NCBI GenBank assembly: GCA_965227875.1 | Contig: OZ245783.1 | Span: 1,984,001-2,048,000 of the forward strand | Direction of reading: 5' to 3' | DNA from: G965227875 sp965227875 | Lineage (GTDB): Bacteria; Pseudomonadota; Alphaproteobacteria; Rhizobiales; JAJFHC01 | Length of the DNA stretch: 64,000 nt | In this document: positions 42,887 to 51,392 of the stretch, one piece after another | Layout: each line of letters opens with the position of its first letter | How positions within the stretch are numbered: position 1 is the stretch's first letter | Notes under the pieces: model-generated | Seen by the model: only the letters and a program-made list of their open reading frames with translations | What the model was told of the DNA's origin: nothing | Databases searched by the model: none | Position numbers and translations under genes: made by a program

Positions 42887-43411
42887 TTACTTTCGCCAGG
42901 GCGAGGAGGGGTCCGGTTCGCCGCCTTCGGGCGGGTCAGTGATCTCGACGGCTTCGCCATCGATGACCGGACCGCTTCCGCGGCCGCCGCCATGGCCGTT
43001 TCCGTCCGGCCGCATGCCGCCGCTGGAGAACGAATGGACCTCGAAACGGCCTGAGGCCCTGATTTTCTCGAACACCGTCTTCGCGATCGTCCTCCGGAAG
43101 CCCGGAACGAGGAGTATGAAACCCACCGCATCGGTCAGGAAGCCCGGCGTCAGCAGCAACAGCCCGGCGACGAGCAGGAACACCGCGTCGACCACGGAAT
43201 CGAGGGGCAGGCGTCCGTCGTTCAGGGTGGACTGCGCACGCGACAGCGTGGCCAGCCCCTGGTGCCGCAGTATGGCCGTACCGATCAGCGCGGTCAGCAC
43301 GATGGTCAGCAGCGTCGGCCACAGCCCGATCAGGCCGCCAACCTGGATGAACGCGGCGATTTCGGCGATCGGCACGCCGATGAACAGGGCCGGAAGCAGA
43401 AATTTCAGCAC
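42887..43411 (-). CDS. fxsA: FxsA family membrane protein
   Basis: A 174-residue inner-membrane protein with three or four hydrophobic segments, starting LKFLLPALFIGVPIAEIAAFI and containing LLVAGLLLLTPGFLTDAVGF, the FxsA signature. The C-terminal 50 residues are hydrophilic and Gly-rich. FxsA overexpression excludes phage T7 in E. coli F+ cells; its normal role is unknown. GTG at 43411 with GAGGAG ahead is chosen. Divergent from the Tim44-like gene across a 225-bp gap that holds no other gene. Confidence 0.9.
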   Translation of the reverse strand: MLKFLLPALFIGVPIAEIAAFIQVGGLIGLWPTLLTIVLTALIGTAILRHQGLATLSRAQSTLNDGRLPLDSVVDAVFLLVAGLLLLTPGFLTDAVGFILLVPGFRRTIAKTVFEKIRASGRFEVHSFSSGGMRPDGNGHGGGRGSGPVIDGEAVEITDPPEGGEPDPSSPWRK

Positions 43412-43636
43412 CGGGTCGTCTCCTCGGGGTCGAAGGATTGAATTTGCGCGCCCGGATCGGCTAAATCGCCCGGTTACCCTCGCACGGCGCGTCAACATGA
43501 GCTATATAGGTGTTAGAGGGCGCAATTGAAATGCCGGACCCGGCCGAAGGCCGTTGATCCAGAGTGTGTCCGGAAACGCTGGCGCTTGTCGACGCTGCCA
43601 GGTTTCGGACCGCAAAACCATAACCGACAGGTCGCC

Positions 43637-44386
43637 ATGAGTGATGCATTCGATCTTTCCACGCTGTTCTTTCTGGCGGTAGCCGTGATCATCTTCCTGC
43701 GGCTGCGCAACGTGCTCGGGCGACGGACCGGCAACGAACGCCCGCCATACGATCCCTACGAGGCGAAGGAACCGACACCGGCGCGGCCCGACAACGACAA
43801 TCGCGACGGCAAGGTCATTTCCATGCCGGGTGTTCCGAAGATCGACGACGACCCGGTCCGCGACGCGGATGCGTCCCGTGACGAGGACGAGGAACGCGAA
43901 CCCTACTGGCCCGGCATCGCCGAAGCGAACTCGCCGCTGGAAAACGCGCTCGTCGAGATCGCCGAACGCGACGCCAATTTCGATCCGGAGTCCTTCCTCG
44001 AGGGCGCCAAGTCCGCCTATGAACTGATCGTCACCGCGTTTGCCGATGGTGATCGCAGGGTTCTCAAGGATCTTCTGAGCCGGGAGGTCTTCGCCGGGTT
44101 CGACGCCGCGATCACCCAGCGGCAGAAGGCCGGGGAAACCGTCGAATCCAGTTTCGTGGGCATCGACAAGGCGACCCTCATCGAGGCCTCCCTCAAGAAC
44201 CGCAAGGCATCCGTCACGGTCAAGTTCGTCAGCGAACTCATATCGGCCACGAAGGATGCGGATGGCAACGTCATCGACGGCGACCCGCGCCGGGTCCGCG
44301 AAGTCGTCGACATCTGGACCTTCATGCGCGACGTCGGATCGTCCGATCCGAACTGGCAACTGGTGGCCACCGAAGCGGCCAACTAG
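43637..44386 (+). CDS. Tim44/TimA domain membrane protein
   Basis: A 249-residue protein. One N-terminal membrane anchor (about 7-23, LSTLFFLAVAVIIFLRL) leads into an acidic, proline-rich linker and then a Tim44-like domain (about 105-249; FLEGAKSAYELIVTAFADGD, FVSELISATKDADGN, VVDIWTFMRD). Alphaproteobacterial TimA is related to mitochondrial Tim44; its role in bacteria is not established. The ATG at 43637 is used. It is six bases from mltA. Confidence 0.92.
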   Translation: MSDAFDLSTLFFLAVAVIIFLRLRNVLGRRTGNERPPYDPYEAKEPTPARPDNDNRDGKVISMPGVPKIDDDPVRDADASRDEDEEREPYWPGIAEANSPLENALVEIAERDANFDPESFLEGAKSAYELIVTAFADGDRRVLKDLLSREVFAGFDAAITQRQKAGETVESSFVGIDKATLIEASLKNRKASVTVKFVSELISATKDADGNVIDGDPRRVREVVDIWTFMRDVGSSDPNWQLVATEAAN

Positions 44387-44392
44387 ACGGTC

Positions 44393-45718
44393 GTGACACC
44401 GCGCGGCGAATACCGGGGGCGGGGCAACCGGCCTGGCCTGTCATCCATCACCTTTGTGTCTCTGGGCCTGCTGCTCGCCGGCTGCAGGGCCGGACTGCTG
44501 GAATCGCCTCCGGTCGGTTCCGACACCGCCCGCGCATCTTCCGGAGGCGAGGTCACCGCATCGGCCGTGGCCCCGACCGATCCCGTGACGACCGCGTCCG
44601 TACCCGCCTTCGCCGATCTCGACGGCTGGCGCGACGACGACCACCGCGATGCTTTCGCGGCGTTTGTCCGGTCCTGCCGGAAACTCAAGTCCAGGAGCGA
44701 CAGCCATGCGATGGGTAAGTCCGGAGGCCGTTTGTCGCAATGGCGCCCGGCCTGCGCGGCTGCGACCACGCTCGGGGCGAGACCCGGCCGGGACGCCGCG
44801 CGGACCTTCTTCGAACGCCATTTCAGGCCGGTTCCGGTCTACGGCGGCGGCGACCGCAACGGTCTCTTCACCGGTTACTTCGAGCCTGAACTCTCGGGGT
44901 CCCTGACCCGAAACGCGGTCTACTCGGTCCCGCTCTATCCCCGGCCGCCCGACCTTGTCGCCTTCCCCGCCGGCCTGCCGCGGCATCCGGACGCGCGCGG
45001 GCTGCCCCGGGGACGTATCGTCAACGGCCGCGGCCTGCCGTACTACACACGCCGGCAGATCGACCAGGGCGCGCTGCGCGGCAAGGTCGAACCCGTGCTC
45101 TATCTGCGCAGCAAGGTGGACGCGTTCTTTCTGCACATCCAGGGATCGGGGCGTGTCCGTCTCCCCGACGGGCGCGTCACGCGGGTCGCGTTTGCCGGTA
45201 AGACCGGCCTGCCCTACACGGCGATCGGCGGTGTGCTTGCGAAGAACGGTGCGCTCGCCCGTGACCGCATCTCGATGCAGACGATACGCCAGTGGCTGGA
45301 AAACAATCCGGCCCGGGCCGACGAGGTCATGTGGCACAACCGGTCCTACATCTTCTTCCGGCGTCTCGACGGGTCGGATCCGTCCCTCGGGCCGCCCGGC
45401 GCGCAGGGCGTTGCGCTGACGCCCGGTCGCAGCCTCGCCGTCGACGGAAAGGTCCATGGCTACGGCACGCCGGTCTGGCTGGAAACGACCGCGCCATCTG
45501 CGGCGGGTGGCGCGGTAGAACCGTTCCGGCGCCTGATGATCGCCCAGGATACCGGCACCGCGATCCGCGGCGCGGTGCGCGGCGATGTGTTCTGGGGGTC
45601 CGGGCAGGCCGCCGGCGAGATCGCCGGGCGCATGCAGAACAGGGGACGGATGCACGTCCTCCTTCCGGTCTCGGTTGCGCGCAAGGTCTCGGCGGTCAGA
45701 GCCGGGCGCGGCGGATGA
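44393..45718 (+). CDS. mltA: Membrane-bound lytic murein transglycosylase A
   Basis: A 441-residue lipoprotein starting at GTG 44393. The lipobox is LLLAGC, Cys31 being the modified residue. The MltA barrel runs about 140-330 (GLFTGYFEPELSGS, FFLHIQGSGRVRLPDG), followed by the 3D domain (about 340-435) with DTGTAIRGAVRGDVFWGSG, where the catalytic Asp lies. It cleaves peptidoglycan glycan strands. Stop and the smr gene start overlap (ATGA). Confidence 0.95.
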   Translation: MTPRGEYRGRGNRPGLSSITFVSLGLLLAGCRAGLLESPPVGSDTARASSGGEVTASAVAPTDPVTTASVPAFADLDGWRDDDHRDAFAAFVRSCRKLKSRSDSHAMGKSGGRLSQWRPACAAATTLGARPGRDAARTFFERHFRPVPVYGGGDRNGLFTGYFEPELSGSLTRNAVYSVPLYPRPPDLVAFPAGLPRHPDARGLPRGRIVNGRGLPYYTRRQIDQGALRGKVEPVLYLRSKVDAFFLHIQGSGRVRLPDGRVTRVAFAGKTGLPYTAIGGVLAKNGALARDRISMQTIRQWLENNPARADEVMWHNRSYIFFRRLDGSDPSLGPPGAQGVALTPGRSLAVDGKVHGYGTPVWLETTAPSAAGGAVEPFRRLMIAQDTGTAIRGAVRGDVFWGSGQAAGEIAGRMQNRGRMHVLLPVSVARKVSAVRAGRGG

Positions 45719-46365
45719 GCCGGAAATCCGGCCGCAAGCCGCCGCGGTCGCTTTCGGGAGAGGAAGCCGAACTGTGGAACCGGGTCACGGAGTCCGTTGA
45801 ACCGCTGCGCCACGACACGTCGTCCGCCGCCATGACGCCGGACGCGAGTCCTGACATCGATACCAGCGCCTTCGAAGCCGCCCTGCAGCAGGAGGCCCCG
45901 CCCGCACCTGCGCCGAAGCACCGGCCGAAATCGAAAACGCGCGCAACGCCGGCGCCGCCGGCTGGCACGCCGCCACCGGTCAACGGGCTCGACCGCCGCA
46001 CGAGCCAGCGGCTGACTCGCGGCAAGACCGAGATCGACGCCCGGCTGGACCTGCACGGCCACACCCGGGCCGAGGCCCACGTCGCCCTGCGCGGGTTTCT
46101 CCATTCGGCCCATGCCCGCGGCCACCGGCTCGTTCTCGTCATTACCGGCAAGGGGGCGACGCCGTACAGCCGGCACACCCTCCATGGCCGCGACATGTTT
46201 CACGACCCGGAACGTCCCGGCATCCTCCGCCAGGCCGTGCCGGGGTGGCTCGACGAACCCGACATGCGTCAGCTCGTGGCCGGGTATCAGCCCGCTCATC
46301 CGCGGCACGGCGGCGGGGGCGCGTTTTACGTGCGGCTGCGCCGCAAGCGCACAGTCCGCCAATGA
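45715..46365 (+). CDS. Smr/MutS2-domain protein
   Basis: A 216-residue protein. The first 95 residues are proline- and charge-rich and probably disordered. The Smr domain spans about 100-216, with LDLHGHT and VITGKG, the two signature motifs of this nuclease-like fold, and GGGGAFYVRLRR at the end. Members cut or bind nucleic acids. Coupled by 4-base overlaps to mltA upstream and the XRE gene downstream. Confidence 0.92.
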   Translation: MSRKSGRKPPRSLSGEEAELWNRVTESVEPLRHDTSSAAMTPDASPDIDTSAFEAALQQEAPPAPAPKHRPKSKTRATPAPPAGTPPPVNGLDRRTSQRLTRGKTEIDARLDLHGHTRAEAHVALRGFLHSAHARGHRLVLVITGKGATPYSRHTLHGRDMFHDPERPGILRQAVPGWLDEPDMRQLVAGYQPAHPRHGGGGAFYVRLRRKRTVRQ

Positions 46366-46751
46366 CCCCGTTCGGCCGGCGGATACGCGAATTGCGCGCG
46401 GAGCACGGGGTCACCCTGAAGGACATGGCGGAAGCCGTCGGTGTGTCGAGCGCCTATCTGTCGGCGCTGGAACACGGCCGCAGAAGCCGGCCGAGCTGGT
46501 ATCTCGTCCAGCGCATGATCACCTATTTCAATCTGATCTGGGACGAGGCGGAGGAACTCGTCCGGCTCGCCAACAGGTCTCATCCGCGCATCACCATCGA
46601 CACCGCCGGTCTGGCGCCCGAAGCGACCGAACTCGCCCACCTTTTGTCCGAACGTATCGCCGATCTCGACCATGATCGCCTGCAGGCGCTTATCCACATG
46701 CTGCGTGGAGAAGATGTGGATAAGCGTGGGACGAAACGTGGAGACTCTTGA
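46362..46751 (+). CDS. XRE family helix-turn-helix regulator
   Basis: A 129-residue protein with an N-terminal XRE HTH (about 5-60: RIRELRAEHGVTLKDMAEAVGVSSAYLSALEHG). The rest is helical. It is last in the mltA-smr-XRE series of coupled genes. Two features near its 3' end are odd: a perfect 13-bp inverted repeat containing two DnaA boxes at 46687-46726, and a stop codon that falls in the first unit of a repeat array, which seems to have replaced the original 3' end. Confidence 0.9.
   Translation: MTPFGRRIRELRAEHGVTLKDMAEAVGVSSAYLSALEHGRRSRPSWYLVQRMITYFNLIWDEAEELVRLANRSHPRITIDTAGLAPEATELAHLLSERIADLDHDRLQALIHMLRGEDVDKRGTKRGDS
46687..46726. promoter_or_regulatory. Inverted pair of perfect DnaA boxes in a 13-bp inverted repeat
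   Basis: CGCTTATCCACAT (46687-46699) and ATGTGGATAAGCG (46714-46726) are exact reverse complements separated by 14 bases. Each arm holds TTATCCACA, the strongest E. coli DnaA box. The site lies inside the XRE coding sequence, 7.3 kb from the proposed oriC. It may bind or titrate DnaA; no T-run follows that would make it a terminator. Confidence 0.7.
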
Positions 46752-47909
46752 GGCCGAACGGGACCGTCTCATCCTGTTTCGCTGGATGCCCGCTTCCGCT
46801 GGCAATTCGCGAAGGCAGGCGTGGAAAGAGCGGCACCACCCCCCGCATTCCTGACGAAGGTCAGGATCCATCCCGATGCCCCTGCGTCTGTTTCTGGATC
46901 CCGTCTTTCGACGGGAATCCGGTCCTCATCGCTCCCCACCCCCCGCATTCCTGAGACCCGAACGGAGATTCCTGAGGCCGAACGGGACCTACTTATCCTG
47001 TTTCCCTGGATGCCGGCTCCTGCTGGCAGTTCGCGGAGGCAGGCATGGACAGAGCGGCACCACCCCCCGCATTCCTGACGAACGTCAGGATCCATCCCGA
47101 TGCCCCTGCGTCTGTTTCTGGATCCCGTCTTTCGACGGGAATTCGGTCCTCATCGCTCCCCACCCCCCGAATTCCTGACGAACGTCAGGACCCAAATGGA
47201 GATTCCTGAGGCCGAACGGGACATTCTCATTCTGTTTTCCTGGATGCCGGCTTCCGCTGGCAATTCGCGAAGGCAGGCGTGGACAGAGCGGCACCACCCC
47301 CCGCAGTCCTGACGAACGTCAGGATCCATCCCGATGCCCCTGCCCCTGCGTCTGTTTCTGGATCCCGTCTTTCGACGGGAATTCGGTCCTCATCGCTCCC
47401 CACCCCCCGAAGTCCTGACGAACGTCAGGACCCAAACGGAAATTCCTGATGCCGAACGGAACCTTCTCACCCTGTTTCGCTGGATGCCAGCTTCCGCTGG
47501 GAAGTCGCGAAGGCAGGCGTGGACAGAGCGGCACCACCCCCCGTATTCCTGACGAACGTCAGGATCCATCCCGATGCCCCTGCCCCTGCGTCTGTTTCTG
47601 GATCCCGTCTTTCGACGGGAATTCGGTCCTCATCGCTCCCCACTCCCCGAATTCCTGACGAACGTCAGGACCCAAATGGAGATTCCTGAGGCCGAACGGG
47701 ACATTCTCATTCTGTTTTCCTGGATGCCGGCTTCCGCTGGCAATTCGCGAAGGCAGGCGCGGACAGAGCGGCATCACCCCCCGCATTCCTGACGAACGTC
47801 AGGATCCATCCCGATGCCCCTGCGTCTGTTTCTGGATCCCGTCTTTCGACGGGAATTCGGTCCTCATCGCTCCCCACCCCCCGAATTCCTGACGAACGTC
47901 AGGACCCAT
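46740..47909. repeat. Repeat array A: about five 224-240-bp units with alternating hairpins
   Basis: Five tandem units start with GCCGAACGGG at 46753, 46977, 47211, 47451 and 47691 (periods 224, 234, 240, 240). Each full unit has four inverted repeats in order: GCCGGCttccGCTGGC, CCTGACgaacGTCAGG, CCCGTCtttcGACGGG, CCTGACgaacGTCAGG. The first unit has lost one copy near 46951, which explains its shorter period; the two 240-bp units differ from the 234-bp unit by a duplicated TGCCCC. The array lies between the convergent XRE and hslU genes. Open frames inside it are translated repeats and not genes. Confidence 0.95.
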
Positions 47910-48152
47910 TGGCCGTGCCGCAATCGGGACGGTTCGGATGACCCGTTCCATGTTCACAGGCTGTGACAAACTTGTGGAGATCCTGTGGATGCAGCCGGGA
48001 AAAGTATCAAAACCTAACCGCGACAGAGGATAGCGGATTCTGACTTTTGGCGGGGGTTCGTTCGTGGGGTGTCGCTCGCTGGATAGAGCTGCGCCGCGTG
48101 ACCTGATCCGCGTTAACGAGTCAAGGCGAACCAGTGGAAAAGCTGTCGACAG
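47910..48152. other. Unique intergenic region before hslU with DnaA-box-like 9-mers
   Basis: A 243-bp single-copy stretch between repeat array A and the hslU stop codon. It contains TGTGGAGAT (47973) and TGTGGATGC (47984) close together, and TTCACAG-GC-TGTGA just before. I see no gene or clear terminator. Confidence 0.4.
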
Positions 48153-49460
48153 TCAGAGGATGAATTTTGAAAGGTCGGCGTTGCGCGCCAGGTCGCCGAT
48201 GTGATCCTCGACATACTGCGCGTCGATGGTCAGCGTCTCCCCGGCCTGGTCCGTGGCCTCGAAGCTGATGTCATCGAGCACCCGTTCCATGACCGTGTGC
48301 AGCCTGCGGGCGCCGATATTCTCCACGGTGGCGTTGATTTCTGCAGCCAGGCTCGCGATCCGGTCGATCCCGTCCTCGGTGAACTCGAGCGTGACGTCTT
48401 CGGTCGCCATCAGCGCCTTGTACTGCTTGATCAGGCTGGCTTCCGGTTCCGTCAGGATACGGAGGAAATCCTCTCGGGTGAGGGCGCGGAGCTCGACGCG
48501 GATAGGCAGCCGACCCTGGAGTTCGGGCAGAAGATCCGACGGCTTGGCGATGTGGAACGCGCCCGACGCGATGAACAGCACGTGGTCGGTCTTGACCGGT
48601 CCGTACTTGGTGCTGACGGTCGTGCCCTCGATGAGCGGCAGGAGATCGCGCTGCACGCCCTCGCGGCTCACGTCGCCGCCGGTCCGCTCGGACCGGGCGC
48701 TGATCTTGTCGATTTCGTCGAGGAAGACGATCCCGTTGTTTTCGGCGAGCTCGACCGCCTCGGTCATGAGCGCTTCCTCGTCGAGCAGCTTGTCGGACTC
48801 CTCGGCGATCAGCACGTCGTAGCTTTCGCGCACGGTCAGCCGGCGCTGCTTGGTGCGCTCGCCGAACGCCTTGCCGAACATGTCGGACAGGTTGATCATC
48901 CCCATCTGCGCACCGGGCATGCCGGGGATCTCGAAGCTCGGCATGCCCGAGCTCGTATCGGCGACCTGGACCTCGATTTCCTTGTCGTCGAGTTCGCCGT
49001 CGCGGAGCTTGCGGCGGAAAGAGTCGCGCGTCGACTGGCTCGCGTTCTCTCCGACCAGGGCGTTCAGCACCCGTTCTTCCGCGTTGATGTGGGCGGCCGC
49101 CTCGACCTCCTTGCGTCGGGCCGTGCGCACCAGGCCGATGGCGACCTCGACCAGGTCGCGGATCATCTGTTCCACGTCGCGGCCGACATAACCGACCTCG
49201 GTGAACTTCGTCGCCTCGACCTTGATGAAGGGCGCATTGGCGAGTTTCGCCAGCCGCCGTGAGATCTCCGTCTTGCCGACGCCGGTCGGTCCGATCATGA
49301 GAATGTTCTTCGGCAGGACTTCCTCGCGCAGGGACTCGTCGAGCTGCTTGCGCCGCCACCGGTTGCGCAGCGCGATGGCGACGGCCCGCTTTGCGTCCTT
49401 CTGGCCGATAATGTGCCGGTCGAGTTCGGAAACGATCTCACGGGGAGAGAAGTCGGTCAT
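48153..49460 (-). CDS. hslU: ATP-dependent protease ATPase subunit HslU
   Basis: A 435-residue AAA+ unfoldase: the start TDFSPREIVSELDRHIIGQ, Walker A GPTGVGKTEISRRLAKL, the I-domain inserted around 110-235, Walker B VFLDEIDKI, and the C-terminal DLARNADLSKFIL, whose last residues dock on HslV. It unfolds substrates for HslV. Co-transcribed downstream of hslV (43-bp gap). Confidence 0.98.
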   Translation of the reverse strand: MTDFSPREIVSELDRHIIGQKDAKRAVAIALRNRWRRKQLDESLREEVLPKNILMIGPTGVGKTEISRRLAKLANAPFIKVEATKFTEVGYVGRDVEQMIRDLVEVAIGLVRTARRKEVEAAAHINAEERVLNALVGENASQSTRDSFRRKLRDGELDDKEIEVQVADTSSGMPSFEIPGMPGAQMGMINLSDMFGKAFGERTKQRRLTVRESYDVLIAEESDKLLDEEALMTEAVELAENNGIVFLDEIDKISARSERTGGDVSREGVQRDLLPLIEGTTVSTKYGPVKTDHVLFIASGAFHIAKPSDLLPELQGRLPIRVELRALTREDFLRILTEPEASLIKQYKALMATEDVTLEFTEDGIDRIASLAAEINATVENIGARRLHTVMERVLDDISFEATDQAGETLTIDAQYVEDHIGDLARNADLSKFIL

Positions 49461-49503
49461 TCGGGGTCTTTCGGATGATTGCCCGCCGGGCCTCGCGAGG
49501 CCG

Positions 49504-50064
49504 TCACTCGCTGAGGATTTCGACGGTGAGGTTTTCGTTCGTATAGACGCAGATGTCGGCGGCGATCTTCATGGCGCGCCGCGCGATGGATTCCGCGTCC
49601 AGGTCCGTATCGGCGAGGGCGCGGGCCGCGGCCAGCGCGTAGTTTCCGCCCGACCCGATCCCGATCACGCCGCCTTCCGGCTCGAGCACGTCGCCGGTTC
49701 CGGTCAGCACCAGGCTTGCCGATCTGTCGGCGACGATCATCATCGCCTCGAGCCGGCGCAGGTACCGGTCGGTCCGCCAGTCCTTGGCGAGTTCGACGCA
49801 GGCCCGCGTGAGCTGGCCCGGATATTGTTCGAGCTTGCCTTCAAGGCGTTCGAACAGCGTCATCGCGTCGGCGGTTGCCCCGGCAAAACCCGCGATCACG
49901 CCGCCGTCGCCCAGCGGGCGCACCTTGCGCGCGTTGCCCTTGAGCACCGTGTCGCCGAAGCTCACCTGACCGTCTCCGGCGATGACCACCTTGCCGTTCT
50001 TGCGCACGGTGAGAATGGTCGTGCCGTGCCAGGGCGCCTGGGGATCGATCTGTGATCTGTTCAC
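49504..50064 (-). CDS. hslV: ATP-dependent protease subunit HslV
   Basis: A 186-residue proteasome-like peptidase. WHGTTILTVRKNGKVVIAGD shows the Thr-Thr N-terminus of the mature enzyme, where Thr is the nucleophile. GSGGNYALAAARAL near the C-terminus is also typical. Start GTG at 50064 (VNRSQIDPQAPWHG) follows GGAAAGAGA; the frame is open upstream but lacks homology. Divergent from hisB; 202 bp separate them and no gene is evident there. Confidence 0.96.
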   Translation of the reverse strand: MNRSQIDPQAPWHGTTILTVRKNGKVVIAGDGQVSFGDTVLKGNARKVRPLGDGGVIAGFAGATADAMTLFERLEGKLEQYPGQLTRACVELAKDWRTDRYLRRLEAMMIVADRSASLVLTGTGDVLEPEGGVIGIGSGGNYALAAARALADTDLDAESIARRAMKIAADICVYTNENLTVEILSE

Positions 50065-50266
50065 GCGTGTCTCTTTCCGTTTACCGTCGCCAGCCGCGAC
50101 CCGAGACATGTATGAAACCTCATGCCAAAAGAAAAGGGCTGAATCGTCCGCCCGCTCGTCCCGGGTGCGTCTTTCGGGCGGCTGGTCAGCCCGCGGTCGA
50201 CCTGATAAGAAGACCCGCGTTTGATGGATCGGCCGCGCGAGCAGCGGCCTCTGGAGGCTTTGGCGC

Positions 50267-50860
50267 ATGCGCAAGGCGGAACTGGAACGCCGGACCAACG
50301 AGACCGAGATCGCCGTCGCGATCGACCTCGACGGAACGGGTGCCTACGACATCGAGACCGGAATCGGGTTTCTCGATCACATGCTCGAACAGCTGTCGCG
50401 GCACTCGCTGATCGACATCACCATACGGGCGCAGGGCGACCTGCACATCGACATGCATCACACGACCGAGGACACCGGGATCGCTCTCGGCCTCGCGGTC
50501 CGCAAGGCGCTCGGTGAGATGCGCGGCATTCGCCGGTATGCCCATTGCTATCTTCCCATGGACGAGACCCTGAGCCGCGTCGCGCTCGACATCTCCGGCC
50601 GCCCCTTCCTCGTGTGGTCGGTCGAGTTCACGCGGCCCAAGATCGGCGACATGGACACGGAGCTCTTCCGGGAGTTCTTCCAGGCCTTCGCCCAGAACGC
50701 CGGCATCACGCTGCACGTGGATACGCTCTACGGCGAGAACAACCATCACATCGCCGAGTCCTGTTTCAAGGCTCTTGCCCGCGCGCTGCGCGAGGCGATC
50801 GAAATCGACGCGCGCAAGGCCGAAGACATCCCCTCGACGAAGGGCCGTCTCGGCGACTGA
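50267..50860 (+). CDS. hisB: Imidazoleglycerol-phosphate dehydratase
   Basis: A 197-residue HisB, the monofunctional type without the phosphatase domain. Metal-binding motifs are FLDHMLEQLSRHS, HIDMHHTTEDTGIALG and NNHHIAESCFKALARAL. It converts imidazole glycerol phosphate to imidazole acetol phosphate in histidine synthesis. First gene of hisB-DUF2628-hisH-hisA-hisF-hisE-coaA. Confidence 0.97.
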   Translation: MRKAELERRTNETEIAVAIDLDGTGAYDIETGIGFLDHMLEQLSRHSLIDITIRAQGDLHIDMHHTTEDTGIALGLAVRKALGEMRGIRRYAHCYLPMDETLSRVALDISGRPFLVWSVEFTRPKIGDMDTELFREFFQAFAQNAGITLHVDTLYGENNHHIAESCFKALARALREAIEIDARKAEDIPSTKGRLGD

Positions 50861-50873
50861 GATCCATGGCGCC

Positions 50874-51392
50874 ATGAAAACCTATACCGTGCATCTTCCC
50901 GCCGGCACGACCGGCATGAGCGACATTGCAGAGCGCGCGATCTTCATTCGCGACGGACTGGCCTGGTGGGCGCTGTTCTTTCCGTTGATCTGGCTCGTCT
51001 GGCACCGGCTCTGGATCGCGCTCGCGATCTTCGTTTCGCTCTCGGTGGTGATCGCCGTCGCGAGAGAAGCATTGCCCAATGGCGGATCAATCGCCCTGGT
51101 GCTGGGTCTCGTGGTGAACTTTGCCGTCGCCTTCGAAGGCAACGACATGCGCCGCTGGAAGCTGGCGCGTCACGGTTACGAAATCGCCCGGATCGTCAGT
51201 GGACGGAACATCGCCGAGGCCGAACTTCGTTTCTTCGACGAAATTGCCGGGACGTCCGTCTCGCCGTCCGGGCGATCCGGCCCGCGTGCGGGCGAAGTCC
51301 CCGCCGCGCCGCGACGGCCCGCTCCGACCGGATTTGCACCGGGCGATACCGACGTGATCGGCCTGTTCCCGAGACCGGAAAAGACCCGATGA
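50874..51392 (+). CDS. DUF2628 family membrane protein in his operon
   Basis: A 172-residue protein. It begins MKTYTVHLPAG and carries three hydrophobic segments (about 25-95: LAWWALFFPLIWLVWHRLWI, ALAIFVSLSVVIAVA, IALVLGLVVNFAVAF), then EGNDMRRWKLARHGYEIARIV. The tail is proline-rich and ends DVIGLFPRPEKTR. It fits the DUF2628 pattern; function unknown. It lies between hisB and hisH, overlapping the hisH start by 4 bases. Confidence 0.85.
   Translation: MKTYTVHLPAGTTGMSDIAERAIFIRDGLAWWALFFPLIWLVWHRLWIALAIFVSLSVVIAVAREALPNGGSIALVLGLVVNFAVAFEGNDMRRWKLARHGYEIARIVSGRNIAEAELRFFDEIAGTSVSPSGRSGPRAGEVPAAPRRPAPTGFAPGDTDVIGLFPRPEKTR

Noticed and set aside
46769..47792. Multiple 60-110 codon frames in array A
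   Set aside because: They encode the same repeat-derived peptide in several copies on both strands, with no ribosome binding sites; not genes.
50065..50266. Heat-shock (RpoH-type) promoter upstream of hslV
   Set aside because: I looked for a CTTGAA-type -35 with a suitably spaced -10 on the minus strand and found no convincing match.
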